Positions 46,243-57,915 of a stretch of DNA of 64,000 nt are shown in pieces (within the stretch, counting starts at the first letter, position 1; each line of letters opens with the position of its first letter). Under the pieces are notes generated by a model. It searched no databases. It saw nothing but the letters and a program-made list of their open reading frames with translations, and had not been told where the DNA came from. The stretch covers positions 830,024,001-830,088,000 of the forward strand of contig CM057452.1 in NCBI GenBank assembly GCA_016271365.2. Direction: 5' to 3'. The DNA is from Neoceratodus forsteri (Eukaryota > Chordata > Ceratodontiformes > Ceratodontidae). Position numbers and translations under genes: made by a program.

Positions 46243-47416
46243 TTAGGCCTTTGCCTGCCTTACTGCCTTCCCTGCTTCCCTTATGGAAGTTTGGTAGGCC
46301 TCCTTATCTTCATTCCGCTGCATTCCCTTATATTTCCTAAAGGCCAACCTTTTGGTTCCAATCTTTTCTGCTACTGTTTTTGAGAACCAAAGTGGTTTCC
46401 TCCTTCTGTTGCTCTTGCTTTTCTTCCTAACACAATGAGATGTTGCTTCAAGTATTGCATCCTTAATGCTTGCCCACTTTGCCTGTACCCACTCACCTGT
46501 ATTTCGTCTTGCCAGGGCTAGCTTAACTCTGTTGGCCATCTTATCAAAGTCAGCTCCTCTGAAGTCCCATAGTTTTGCCTTGGAATGGGATGATTTAGTT
46601 CTAGTAACCAAATTGAACCATGCCGTGTGATAGTAACTGGCCCCAGGTGACCTTCTACCTGGAGATCTGTGAACCTTTCCCCATTAGTCAGTACTAGATC
46701 CAAGATAGCCCTGTCCCTTGTGGGTTTTTGTACCAATTGTTTGAGGCACTCCCCCTGCAGGGAATCCACTATGTGACTAGTTCTGGTGGATGTGCCTGCT
46801 GGTATTGACCAATCTGTATCTGGCATGTTGAAGTCTCCCATTAGCAGAACCTCCCCTTTAACTGTCATGTTTTGTATATCTTGTAACAGTAATGTGTCTA
46901 TGTCCTCCCCCTGGTCTGGAGGCCTGTAGACAACCCCAGTTCGTATGGTTGTCCCATTTCCTGTTTCCAGGGTGACCCACAGTTTCTCTGGCTCCTTATG
47001 TGTATTCTGAATTTCTATAGCTTTTATATTTTCATTGACATAAAGAGCCACAAGGGCCAATTCCCCCCCCCTTTGGCACCTCCGTCTCCTCTGAACAGTA
47101 CATAGTCAGGTACTGAAGTATCCCAAGTGTGGCTACTAGTGAACCATGTCTCACTAATGGCTACAATGTCCAGTTTAGCCTCTGTTATTGTTGCTTCCGG
47201 GTCTGGAATCTTGTTTCCCAGACTGCAGGCATTTGAGTACATGATCTTCCATTGGCCAGATTTTGGTGCGTTAGTTGTTGGGTGAGGTCCGGCATTTCCC
47301 CCAATGCATTGTATGGGGAACCGGACCTTTTTCCTTACCTGATGATGCAAATGAGCAACAAACATGCTGAACTCCTGCTTGATCACTAGCTGAGGGGGGA
47401 GGGGTGTTCTTCCCAT
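46243..47416 (-). pseudogene. CR1 ORF2 endonuclease and linker
   Basis: Three overlapping minus frames cover the domain. In 47024-47416, MYSNACSLGNKIPD and LDIVAISETWFTS contain the catalytic glutamate of apurinic-type endonucleases. In 46518-47060, GVVYRPPDQGEDI and LLMGDFNMPDTDW contain the catalytic D-N pair, followed by LDLVLTNGERFTDL. In 46243-46611, the linker before the RT carries W.KDAILEATSHCV. Two frameshifts break the frame, and the C-terminal SDH histidine motif is not clear. Confidence 0.85.
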
Positions 47417-47619
47417 TCGATGTATTGGGTGCTACACCCCTCTCCCAATTTGCTAGTTTAAATATTCTGCAAAGTCATCAAACTTCTGCCCCAATGCACT
47501 GACTCCCTCCTTAGTCAGATGCAGTCCATCGAATTTAAAGATCTTTCGCTCCCAAAACTGTTGCCAGTTATCTACAAATTTGTGTCCTTCTTCCTGGCAC
47601 CAGCCCTTGAGCCACATGT

Positions 47620-47949
47620 TTAGCTCCCCATCTCCCCTTCACTGATCTTCCATCCATCTGCCCCCTTCTTCCAGACCAGCAGGATCTCAGAGAAGGAGGT
47701 GCCAGGTGAAATGGATGACAGTTTGTCTCCCAGCCTGGTCAGATGTTCCTTGGTCTCCACAACTGACCGGCTGGTGAGATCGTTAGTCCCTATGTGTACT
47801 AGGACATCGATGTTTTCTCCTCCATCCTGAATGATTTTAGCAATATGGTCAGTGTCTCTCCATGCTGATGTACCTAGGAGACATCTGACCATTACCCCGG
47901 GTCGGAGGTAGGTATCAACTCCCTGAATCTTGGAGTCTCCTATGATCAA
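47620..47949 (-). pseudogene. CR1 ORF1 GDSL/SGNH esterase domain
   Basis: The 109-residue minus-strand frame begins MIIGDSKIQG (block I, GDS with the nucleophile serine) and has VLVHIGTNDLTS (block III, GTND). These are hallmark motifs of the SGNH hydrolase domain found in the ORF1 of many CR1 elements. The histidine block near the end is truncated by a stop (ISEGEMGS). The domain lies upstream of the endonuclease, as expected for ORF1 before ORF2. Its cellular role in CR1 is not settled, with membrane or RNP interaction having been suggested. Confidence 0.75.
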
Positions 47950-47999
47950 TAGTGTTTTGGATTTTCTTTTTGCTTTTTTTGTTTTGGTCCCTGCACCTG

Positions 48000-49925
48000 A
48001 ACTAATGCCATCTTATGCTATGTCTCGTTCTGAAGTCAGACCGGAATGGCTCATAGATGTCAAAAGCTGAGAGGTGCGCCTCGAGCTGCAGAGCCACTAC
48101 TTTCTCAACAACCTTCCCTACAAATGGGAGGTTGGAGGTGAGTCTATAATTCGCCAGGATATCCAGGCCGAGCAATGGTTTCTTCAAAAGGGGCCTCACC
48201 AGTGCCTCCTTTAAGATGCCAGGGAAGCACTCCTTTGAGAGTGAGCACCGGATTATCCCGGCAAACACTGGAGCAATGGCCTCAGCCCCTCCCACTAGGA
48301 CTGGGTCAGGCCAGGGTCCAGTTCACAGTATGTAGGCCACAGCTTCAAAATCACCTCAATGACCTCAGTCACCTCAGTTGGCCGAAATTCCTCACACACA
48401 ATAGGAATGCCTCTGCTCGAACCAGGCAGACTACTGTGGAACACATTATGTCCCACTCATGAGATCCCAGTCTGAATGGAGGACATCCTGTCTGAGAAGA
48501 ATAGAGCAAACTTTTCACACAACATGATAAAAAATGCTTTTTTCAGCTGCAGACAGACTGGGCATAACAGCCTGTCCATAATCTGAAATAGCTGAGCTGG
48601 TCTATTCCTGGCAGCAATCTCCCTGGACAGGAATTCTGCCTTCTTACAACTGATTGCCCCTGATAATCATTATAAGGATTTCTCAGAGCCAGTCTGTCCT
48701 CCATGGACTTGGTCCTCTGCCAGCAATACTCCAACTTCTGACCCTTGATCTTCATCTCCTTGAGCGCCCCATCAAAACATGGGGGTCTCGAGGGAGAAGA
48801 CCTGGGTTGTACATGGACTGGTGCTGTGGCATTGAATGCCTTAGTAACAGCCCCATTATAGGCTGCCACCGCCTCACCCATGCCAGTCACACAGCCAGTA
48901 CTCATGCCACAAAAATCTACCACAGCTAAAAGTCCTGCTGGGGACAATCCCCTTAAAGGGTGATAGCAGGTCATCTCATAAGGGGTGTGACTCTTGGTGG
49001 GGGGGCCCAGACACAAAATCCACCGTGCAGTGATCGGACCAAATGACTCGATCAATCTTGATGTCAGTAACATCAAGCCCCAGTGAGAATACCAAGTCTA
49101 AGGTGTTGCCCTGTTGGTGGGTCACAGAGGTAATTACCTGTGTCAGGCCCAGAAATGTCATCGTCTGGAGGAGTTCATAACCAAAAAGCGAGGATTCATC
49201 ATCGATCCAGGTATTGAAATCACCCACAAATTAAACATCTAGGGGACTCCGACACCCTGTCAATGACAAAGTCTGTTATGTCTTGCAGGAAATTCCCCCA
49301 CTCTGGAGGACGATAAATGAGGAGAATCCTGCAGCCTGCACCCAGACTCCCATGCACTGCCACACATTCAAGCAATGAGCAAGAACCCACTGAGTGCAAG
49401 GAGAAGTTCAAGCTGGATCTAAAACAGATGGCCACTCCCCCGCCCTGCATTCCCCCTCGGACATTGCATCACTGAGTACCCAGCGGGGACTGACGCCTCT
49501 AAGACTGGCCCAGCGTCGTCCCCCAACCAGGTCTCGCTAATGCAGGCTAGGCTGATGGAAGAAATCAAGTCTACCATAACTGTAGTCTTGTTCCTCATTG
49601 ACCTGACATTGCATAGCACCACCTGAAGAGGACTAGCAGAGACTGCCGGCCCTCTAGTAATGGACATTGGAGGCGCAGGCTGGTCTAAGCCCTGGTAGGT
49701 CTGGCTGGCTTTCTGAATCCTACAAATAAGCATATTGCAGCCTGCATCTGCCACAAGCAGCCATGTGCTGTGGTGCCCCCCCCCACCCTGAGCACAAGGC
49801 TGCTGCAAGCCCTGTACAGTGCAACAGACCCCACTGTCACTGCAGCCTGTGTTCCTCAACTGTAACCGGTGCAACTTTTGATGCACAGTGCCCTTTGTAT
49901 CAAGTCCAACTGATGCAGTCACCTT
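48000..49925 (-). mobile_element. L2-type LINE, endonuclease and RT N-terminal half
   Basis: The minus strand reads VVLCNVRSMRNKT and LACISETWLGDD (endonuclease with the catalytic glutamate), then LLIYRPPEWGN, MGDFNTWID and IWSDHCTVDF (catalytic D-N and SDH histidine). Next come the linker, then FPGILKEALVRPLLKKP and NYRLTSNLPFVGKVVEK of the RT. The RT continues in 42337-40690 after the CR1. Several frameshifts. Confidence 0.85.
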
Positions 49926-49959
49926 GCATCATTTTTGGGGCTTTGTGAATCGGGTCCAG

Positions 49960-50490
49960 TATCTTTAACCTTCGGATAGAACAAAGAGTACCTGCTCTTA
50001 TCTAACAGAAGGATGAACTAATTGAATCCCTAAAAAGTGAGAAATTAGCCAGATGACTTAAAAATGACTATAACAGCTGTAACAAAACACTTACACAGAT
50101 TTCTAGTTGGAGGCCCATATTCTTGGACTGTTTAGGGGAGTCAATCCAGTCAAAATATAGTGAGAGAGAATGATTACTGTATTTCCAAAATACTGACAGA
50201 AGTGATCCCTCAAAATCTGTTTTTGCTCTTTTTTTAAAAAAAGAACAATGCTTACAACAGAGATGGATTGAGACACCATACTAAATGAAGCTCAAAATAC
50301 TGATTTAGTTACCAGAAAATATATATATATATATTTTTTTTTTCATTTTTGAATTATAGAATTTGTTATATGTTTATTACTTTATGGTCTTGTTGTTCTG
50401 CTTATATGGTTTCCTTTTTATTGAATATGTTTAGTAACTATATAATTAAATTCAATTTAATAAAACATTGCTTAAAAACATCTGAATAAA
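49960..50490 (+). mobile_element. L1-type LINE, extreme C-terminus and 3' end (piece 4)
   Basis: The decayed plus-strand frame ELIESLKSEKLAR.LKNDYN...SSWRPIFLDCL resembles the last part of L1 ORF2. It is followed by an AT-rich 3' UTR, a TATATA run near 50320, a T-run, and an AATAAAACATTG tail at about 50460. It closes the L1 whose body was opened at 6606 and 40172. Confidence 0.6.
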
Positions 50491-51030
50491 TGAGGGTGAC
50501 AACATGCTCATAGTATTGGGCACATGCTCTCTATCTCATCTAGTCAGATGGCAGTTGGTAAAGGTGGCATTAGGAGTACTACAGAGGTCACCACATCTTC
50601 AGACAACTTCATTTTTTTCTATGTCAGCACACTCAAAGGGGCAGCTGGGTGGGAAATGGGGTGCTATGTGGGTTTGGGAAGAGGGGCTTCACTACTGCAA
50701 CAATGGGGATGTGTGGGAGATGAGATTCTAAGTGCACTTAGGGAATGAATAAATATTTATTATACTGGGAGCATAGGCAGAGAAGGGGAAGTTGGAGTTT
50801 TAAGTGGGTTGTGGGGGGGGGAATAAATACCAGGACCATGGGGGGAGGAAGAGGAGAATATGTGCAAATGGTTCCAGGGTTTCTTTATTTTATTTATATA
50901 TATAGGCTGCTATGTTTCATGTAGTATGCTTTGTAGAAAAGTGCCAGCCTTTCTGGAGTTAGTTCATAGTCAAGGGCTTACTTTCTTGGGATTTTTCTGT
51001 GATGTGATCCTTTCATGAAAGGTAAATATT
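50491..51030. repeat. G-rich minisatellite region shared with 3741-4080
   Basis: 50745-50880 carries TAAATATTTATTATACTGGG and AAGTGGGTTG units seen inverted at 3741-4080. The remainder (50491-50740 and 50881-51030) has no recognised feature. Confidence 0.45.
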
Positions 51031-51034
51031 CACA

Positions 51035-52800
51035 GTGTTGTTGGACTTTGCTGCAAAACTATGCAAACAGTTGCTGCCCATTTACTTTGCGTACAACATC
51101 AACAAGGCTCTGTTCCTCTTTATAACCATCTTTAACAGGATTTGGGACACACATGCCCCTCTCAAGAAACTGATAGTCAAATGCCTCCACCACCCATGGA
51201 TCACCACCAACTTCATTGAGATGTTCAAGTCTCGTAACCTAGCATGGGCTAACTTTAAGTCCACCCACACTTCAGCTGATTTCCAACTCTACAGGTAACT
51301 TAAGAACTCCTGCACCAAGGCAGTTCCAACAGCTAAGGCTCTTTACTACAAGACCAACCTTCTGTACAACCTAAGCTCCCCGGCCAACTTCTGCAAAGTG
51401 CTGCTCTCCTTATTCGACCCAACAGCCCAGTCCTCCCCATCCCCTCCTTCCTAGTAGATGGCTCACTGATCCCCAACCAACTAACCATTGCTTCTCTCTT
51501 CAACCATTTTTTCACCACCTGTGCCCTACCGAGCCAGCCCTGTCCTGACCTCTCTCCAGCTGCCTCATCCTCTCCTTCAGACACATTTAGCTTCCCTCCA
51601 GTCACCCCCCCAGGAAGTTCTCCAGGCTCTCACGTCCCTTAACACTTCAAAACACAGCCCCAATGGGCTAGATCCTAAATTCCTCCAACTGCCCACCGCA
51701 GCCATAACCCTCATACTTACATACCTCCTGAACCTATCCTTTTCTCTTTGCACCATCCCCCAAGCCTGGAAAATGGCCAAAGTCCTGCCGCTCCACAAAG
51801 GGGGTGATCCCTCCTCCCCTGGAAAGTACAGGCCAATCTTACTACTCCACTCCCTAGCAAAACTCCAGGAATCCCTTGTGCTCTCCAGGCATACCACCTT
51901 TCTTGACTCCTCATCCTTCGTCTCCCCCTTCCAGTCTGGCTTTAACAAGAACCACTTCATGATCTCCTCTCTCCTCTGGGTGACCGACTCCATTCTCACA
52001 GGGATGTACAAAGGACACATCACTGCAGCTATTTTCAATGACCTGGCCAAAGCATTCGACTCTGTATCCCACCAACTCCTCCTTAACCAGCTGACCTCAG
52101 CAGGTCTCTCCTTCCCCACCATAAACTGGTTCCACTCCTACCTGGTGGGCCACCTGCATTCAGTACAGGTGGGTGGCATAGTATCCCCCCTCCCTCATCC
52201 TTGGCCAATGTTCCCCCAGGTTCCATCCAGGGCAGAATACTATTTTCCATTTTTCTCAATGACCTCCCCTCAGCTTCTGTCTCCTCACACATACACATGT
52301 ATGCCGACAAGATGGTAATTTGCACATCTGGTCCCTCAACCATCGCAGTTGAGGTCCCACACCAGCATGACTTTCTAAGCATGCTGCACTGGTTCCAGGC
52401 TAACCAACTCAAAATGAACACCAAAAAAACTGTATCCATGATCTTCGGCACTATCCAGAAGCTAGCTAGGCTCTCATCTTCCCCTGTCTTCTCTGTCCTT
52501 GATGGCACCCAACTTGAGGCAGTCCTAACCTTCAAATATTTGGGAGTTTTGCTGGACAGCAAACTGGACTTCTCCTCACAGATTGACCACATCCATTCCA
52601 AACTCTGCACCAAGCTTGGCATTTTATACCACAAAAGGGACAGCATCTCCCTCCCAAGCCACTGGAAGCTGGTCACCAAATTAATTCTTCCCATGTTCGA
52701 TTATGCTGACATGATCTAAAGCTCTCCTCCCCTTCCAATCCTCACTCGCTAGACTGGATACCCTCTGCTATGCTTTCTGTTGTTTTGCTACTAACATGCC
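51035..52800 (+). mobile_element. LINE RT, CR1/L2/Rex1-like, longest copy
   Basis: Two long plus-strand frames (51488-52318 and 52201-52719) give HSPNGLDPKFLQL, IPQAWKMAKVLPLHKGGDP, PFQSGFNKNHFM, DLAKAFDSVSHQLLLNQL (catalytic aspartate), GRILFSIFLNDLPS, MYADKMVI, LKMNTKKTVSM, KYLGVLLDSKLDFSSQI and LPMFDYADMI. The second catalytic aspartate of YADD is a lysine (YADK), and a frameshift at about 52200 separates the halves. The copy is dead but the best preserved of its family. The upstream 51035-51298 frame (DTHAPLKK, LAWANFKSTHT) fits the endonuclease-RT linker. Confidence 0.85.
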
Positions 52801-53290
52801 CCCCGCACCCATCACTGTTCACTGTATTCTATACTTTCTTTACTTCCCCTACCCTTGCACCACCAGACACAATGCTAGAGATGTTGCAAAGATTTATTCC
52901 GCCTGCAAAGTTTGTTCGAAGTCATCAAATTAACCCAATGAAAAATTTCACGAAATTGCCTTTTAATGGCAAAACATTGCATGTAACTTCAAAGTTAACT
53001 TTGACTTTTATTCCTAACTCTGAAGTTCTTGAAAAAAGGGTTTATCATGTGATTCACATCCTGCATGTCACATGGGAAGCCCCAGGCAGGCAGGAATCAG
53101 TGTAATTTTGCCTTTCAGAGCTGAGAGAAGCAGCAGACAGCAGCAGATCTCATAGCTATCTAGCAAACCAACCCTATTTGAAATATTTAATTTTGTACAT
53201 TTTCTAATATTATTTTAATCTTCCAATGTCTGTCATTTATTTATCTTTATTTTGCACTGAAACAATTTGTTGGTGTACATTTGTTTTGGT
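52801..53290. other. No recognisable feature
   Basis: AT-rich. The open frame 52770-53105 has no family motif. Confidence 0.4.
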
Positions 53291-53292
53291 TA

Positions 53293-53296
<4 letters not shown>

Positions 53297-53328
<32 letters not shown>

Positions 53329-53329
53329 T
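53297..53329. repeat. (TG)n microsatellite
   Basis: About sixteen uninterrupted TG units. Confidence 0.95.
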
Positions 53330-53378
53330 CTCTTTTTTCTCATTTTCTTAAGTTTTTTTTTGTTTTAAATGGAGAGAA

Positions 53379-54118
53379 GTGGGAAGAAGACCAGGAAGGG
53401 TGGGGTGGCTAGGATTAGGATCAACAGGAGAGCATTTGAGAGATGAGAGAGTGAGCACCCCCTCCCCAAGATCAGGATGGGAGTTCCGCTGCTCCATTGC
53501 AGCAGGAGCAACAGGATCCACAGGCTCCCCTCCCCAGCAGGAGCCCATGGAGTCTACCCCAGTCCCAAGTCCCAATATTGTCAGTGCCACCCCCAGAAGC
53601 CCAACCACTGCTGGCAATGTCCAGCACCCTGCCATCACAGCATCTGGATCTCCCCCCTTCCCTGCGCGATCTGTTGTGTGGGAGTTCTTTGATGTAGATC
53701 CTGCAGATGAAATGGTGGCCATCTGCAAGGTCTGTGGTCGCACTGTAAGGTGAGAGAAACAAGGCAGCTGCCTTGCAATCGGTGGCCCATGGAAACACCT
53801 CTGGATCCATCACCTGGCAGAGTGGCAGGCGAAGAAGCGTAAGGTGGGTGGAGCACATGGTGGTGGTGGTGAAGGAGAGCAGCAGAAGGTGGTCCATCAT
53901 GCTGCTGTGAGTCAGCATGGCAGCCTTAGGGAGGAAACCAGCAGTTGTCAGCCACAGACAAGACAGCAAGCAGCAGCAACAGCAGGTGATGTGGACCCCA
54001 CAGCACCTGTTAAACAGAGGGACATAGTGGTACTGTGGGATGAGGTGCAACAGTTGCGCCAGGACTTCAGTCAGTTTTAGCAGGAAGTGAGAGATTGGCT
54101 GGACAACGTTATTTCCAT
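53379..54118 (+). pseudogene. BED zinc-finger ORF (hAT-type transposase N-terminus?)
   Basis: 53379-53753 encodes a proline/serine-rich leader and then SVVWEFFDVDPADEMVAICK.VCGR, the start of a BED finger with its aromatic W/FF and CxxC. After a stop or frameshift at 53752 the frame continues as GSCLAIGGPWKHLWIHHLAEW (the H...HH ligands), then VLWDEVQQLRQDFSQF (coiled-coil-like). BED fingers at the N terminus are typical of hAT transposases and their domesticated ZBED relatives. The catalytic part is absent because a CR1 is inserted at 54125. CAC.GTAAGGTGAG at 53750 could be a splice donor instead of a frameshift. Confidence 0.6.
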
Positions 54119-54124
54119 TCATGA

Positions 54125-57100
54125 GAAACATAGAAACATAGACTTTGACGGCAGATAAGGACCACTTGGCCCACCCAGTCTGCCCATTTCCCTACCTACT
54201 GGATAAGCTTCAGATTCTAGTTAACCAATACCCTACTTCCTGCAACCCCCCAATATAATTGCCTTGTGTCTGTCCCATGCATGTTTGAATTCCCCCACTG
54301 TTTTAGACCCAACGACCTCCTCAGGAAGGCTGTTCCATGTATCCACCACTCTCTCCGTGAAAAAATTTCCTCACATTACCCCTGAGCCGTCCCCCTCTAT
54401 CTTTAAATTGTGCCCTTGTTCTTACACATCTCTTTTTCTGAAAGATGCTACCCCTGGACTTTGATGATTCCCTTGAGGTACTTGAACATTTCTATCATGT
54501 CCCCCGTCCTCCATTCATCAACAGTATACATATTAAGCTCTCTCAGTCTCTCTTCATATGGTTTCTGCTGCAGACCCTGCACCATTTAGTTGCCCCTCCT
54601 CTGGACTGCTTCATCCTGTCTATGTCCTTGTGTAGATGGGGTCTCCAAAACTGCACACAGTACTCAGGTGGGGTCTCACCAACTGTCTGTACAGAGGATA
54701 ACCACTTCCCTTTTTCTACTTGTGATGCCCCTTCCTATGCATCCCAGTATCCCCCTGGCTCTCCTTACTGACTTTTCACATTGCTTACCTACCTTTAGGT
54801 CATCTGATATGACTACCCCCAGGTCCCTTTCCATTTTTGTTGTTGTTAGAACCTCCCCTGCTATTGTGTACTCTTCTCCTGGGTTTTTGTTTCCCAGGTG
54901 CATTATTTTGCACTTCTTTGCATTGAATCTAAGTTGCCATATGTCTGACCATTCCTCCAACCTTGCCAAGTCCTTTCTCATCTTTTCTACCCCACCTTGT
55001 GTATCAACTCTGTTACAGATCTTTGTGTCATCTGCAAAGAGGCATACCTTTCCCTCCAGACCCTCTGCAATGTCACCTATAAAGATGTTAAAGAGGACTG
55101 GACCAGTACTGAGCCCTGAGGTACTCCACTAGTAACCCCTTTCTTCGAATGTGTTCCATTCCTATACCTTCTGTGTCCTGTTGTGCAGCCAGTTTGCTAC
55201 CCAGGCTACCACCCTGGGACCCACTCCCAGGCTGGCTAACTTGATTATTAATCTTTTGTGCGGGACTGTGTCAAATGCCTTGCTAAAGTCTAGGTAGGCC
55301 ATATCCAGAGCCCCCCCCGGTCTATTACTTTAGTCACCCAGTCAAAGAAATCAATTAGATTCATCTGACATGACCTTCGTGCTGTAAATCCATGCTGCTT
55401 TGGGTCCTGTGCCCCACTGGCCTCTAAGTACTCAACAATTCTTTCTTTCAGAAGTGATTCCATCATTTTCCCTACCACTGAGGTCAAACTTACAGGTCTG
55501 TAGTTTCCTGTTTCTGCCTTGCTCCCACTTTTGTGAAGGGGAATCACATCTGCCCTCTTCCAGTCCTCAGGTACTGCCCCATCCTGCCATGATCTGTTAA
55601 AAAGCATGGTCAGTGGTGTCACTAGGCCCTCCCTTAGTTCTTTTAGGATTCTGGGGTGAATCCCGTCAGGCCCCATTGCTTTGTCCTCCTTGAGTTTTAG
55701 GAGTTCTTTCAGGACTCTTTCTTCTGTGAATGGACTGGTGTCAACCCCCTACCCAGAGTGATTCTATTGTCTGGTTTAGGTAACTCCTCCTCATCTTCTT
55801 TTGTGAATACTGAGCAAAAGTATTCATTCAGTATCTCTGCCTTTTCACTGTCTCCCTCTGCCCACCTCCCCTCTCATTTATTAATCTTCACTATCCCTCC
55901 CTTAACCTTTCTATGCTCCCTAATGTACCTATAAAAGGTTTTATCCCCCTTCTTAACTGAGTTGGCTATTTTTTCCTCGGTTTGGGCCTTTGCTAGTCTG
56001 ACTGCCTTCCCCACTTCTTTCTGCTTTAATTGATACAGTTCCCTGTCGTGCTCCTTCTGTGATTCCTTATACTTTTTGAATGCAGCCTTTTTCTCCTTGA
56101 CCTTCCCTGCCACCTCTTTTGAGAACCATAGTGGTTTTTTACTCGCTTTGTTTTCTTCATTTGTTTCACACAAAGGCTTGTTGCCTCTATGATGGCAGTT
56201 TTGATTTTTCTCCATTGTTCTTCCACCCCTCCTTTTTGGTCATTTGCTAGTGCATTTTTCAGGTATTCACCCATTTTGCCAAAGTCAGCCCTTCTAAAGT
56301 CCAATATCCTTGTTTTTGTATGGCTTATCTCCATGGTTGTGCTCATTGTGAATCACACTGTGCAGTGGTCGCTTGTTCCCAGATGTCTACTAATTCTAAA
56401 TTTGTGATCCTCTCTCCATTTGAGAGTACCAGGTCTAGTATTGCTCCCTCCAGAGTGGGTTCCAACACTAGCTGCCTAAGGCCTGCCCCCTGCAGGGCAT
56501 CGAGAATGACCCTGCTCTTGGATGTGGCTGCAGTACATGTTATCCAGTTGTCATCTGGCATATTCAGGTCCCCCATCAACAGTATCTCCCCTTTTTCAGC
56601 TATTTTGAGAATGTCCGCTATCATTTTGTTTTCCATTTCCTCCCCTTGAGAGGGGGGTCTGTATACAACCCCTGTGCGGATTGTGATGCCATTCCCTGTC
56701 TCCAAGGTGACCCAGAGTGCCTGTTGTCCTCCCCCTTTACTTTTTAGTTCTGTAGCTTTGATCCATTCCCTTATGTATAGAGCTACTCCACCTCCTCTTT
56801 TACCTTCCCTGACCCTTCTGTAGATTGTGTACCCTGGTATGTTGACATCCCAGTCATGGTTCTCGGTGTACCATGTTTCCGTTACTGCCACAATATCCAA
56901 TTGTTCATCTTCCATCAGGGTTACTAGCTCAGGAAGCTTGTTTCCCAGACTACGGGCATTGGTACTTACTGCCCTCCATTTAATATTGGCTTTATCCTTT
57001 TTTCCCCCATCTCTGCTCTTACTGTCCTTGTCTATTTTTCCATTTACCCCTGTTCTGCCCTGTGTTGAGCTCTGTACCTCAGTGTTTACCTTACTACCTG

Positions 57101-57310
57101 CCATGTTTTGTGGGGGGAGGCTTGAAATTTCCTGCCTTTTATCAGCACCCCCCCCTTTGGCTAGTTTACAAGCTTGCCAAGAAAGGTTCTCAATGTCCTG
57201 TCTGAGCTGTGTGGTGGTGGTGGTGGTGGTCCTGGCACAGCTAGTGGCAGCAGTGGTGCTGTGTGATGAATCTATCAGCGTGACTGGTGTTATTATGACT
57301 CTTGTTTTTG
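54125..57310 (-). mobile_element. CR1 LINE, second copy
   Basis: The minus-strand 3' tail (TCTATGTTTCTATGTTTCTC) is at 54125. Endonuclease (56343-57104): STNARSLGNKL, LDIVAVTETWYT with the catalytic glutamate, GVVYRPPSQGEEM, LLMGDLNMPDDNW. RT: MGPDGIHPRILKEL and NYRPVSLTSVVGKMMESLL (55290-55676), a broken frame with SKAFDTVPHK and CLFADDTK near 55030-55280, then WQLRFNAKKCKIMHLG (54676-54981). The frame upstream of MAGSK continues to about 57230 (QLRQDIENLSWQACKLAKG). Frameshifts make it inactive. It interrupts the BED ORF. Confidence 0.88.
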
Positions 57311-57629
57311 TGTCATTGGCAATTTAATTATAAGTTTGTTTATTATTTTCATGTTGTGTCCCTATTCCCCCCAGTTGTGTACACTCTTTCCCCCAAAATT
57401 AAATATAAAAACTTATAAAAAAAATTATTTTCTCTCTATAATTAGTCTCTATCCTTTTTATGTTTGCTTGCATGCATGTGCAAGAAACATAGTGCGGTGA
57501 TCCAAAATGCAGTGCTGTACAGTTGAAAGAGAGAGAGAGCACCGCTTCAGTGAGCAACAATCCCCCTCCCAACACACATGCACGCATGCATATTGCATGC
57601 TCATGTGCTCCACCCCCCTCATGCACATA

Positions 57630-57915
57630 CTGTATAGCCGACAGGTGCCCAATCCCCATTGGCTTCACCCCCAAAAAAAGCTGTGCAGGTGCCACGCTGG
57701 GAGCCCACCCCAGCGTGGCAAGGGATGTTATAGCCCGGCGGGGTGCCCAATCCCCATCCCGGCTCCCTCCCTCCCAAAAGCTTGCAAGGTGCCAGAGCCT
57801 ACCCCAGTGTGGCAAAGCTTTTTTAGGCTGACGGGTGCCTAATCCCCCGCTGGCTCCAGCCCCCAAACAGTCTTTCCAGCTGCCACGCTGGGAGCCCACC
57901 CCAGCGCGGCAAACA
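57630..57915. repeat. GC-rich hairpin modules (copy C)
   Basis: Rounds of GCCGAC.GGTGCCCAATCCCC and of TGCCACGCTGGG with CCCAGCGTGGCA (perfect 12-bp stem at 57690-57720), about 100 bp apart. They match the modules in copy B. Confidence 0.8.

Larger units (their letters stand above)
42338..47995 (-). mobile_element. CR1 LINE, nearly full coding span, split by a LINE
   Basis: The element lies on the minus strand from about 47995 to its 3' tail (TTCTATATTTCTATGTTTC) at 42338, inserted in the L2. Parts in order are an ORF1 esterase domain, an endonuclease, and RT N-terminal and C-terminal parts. The RT is split by another LINE at 43490-45530. Frameshifts separate the domains, so it is not functional as a whole, but individual domains are long and well preserved. 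Confidence 0.85.
40173..49959. mobile_element. TIR element hosting nested LINEs
   Basis: The left end GGCCTGATTTGCAAAG.CCCCA resembles the inverted right end (reverse complement CCCGATTCACAAAGCCCCA). Both are flanked by TA (40171-40172 and 49960-49961), as for Tc1/mariner-type insertion. Its own sequence would be about 40173-40690 plus 49925-49959, without a coding frame, the rest being nested LINEs. The L1 resumes beyond it. The short, imperfect TIR leaves doubt about the exact class. Confidence 0.45.
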
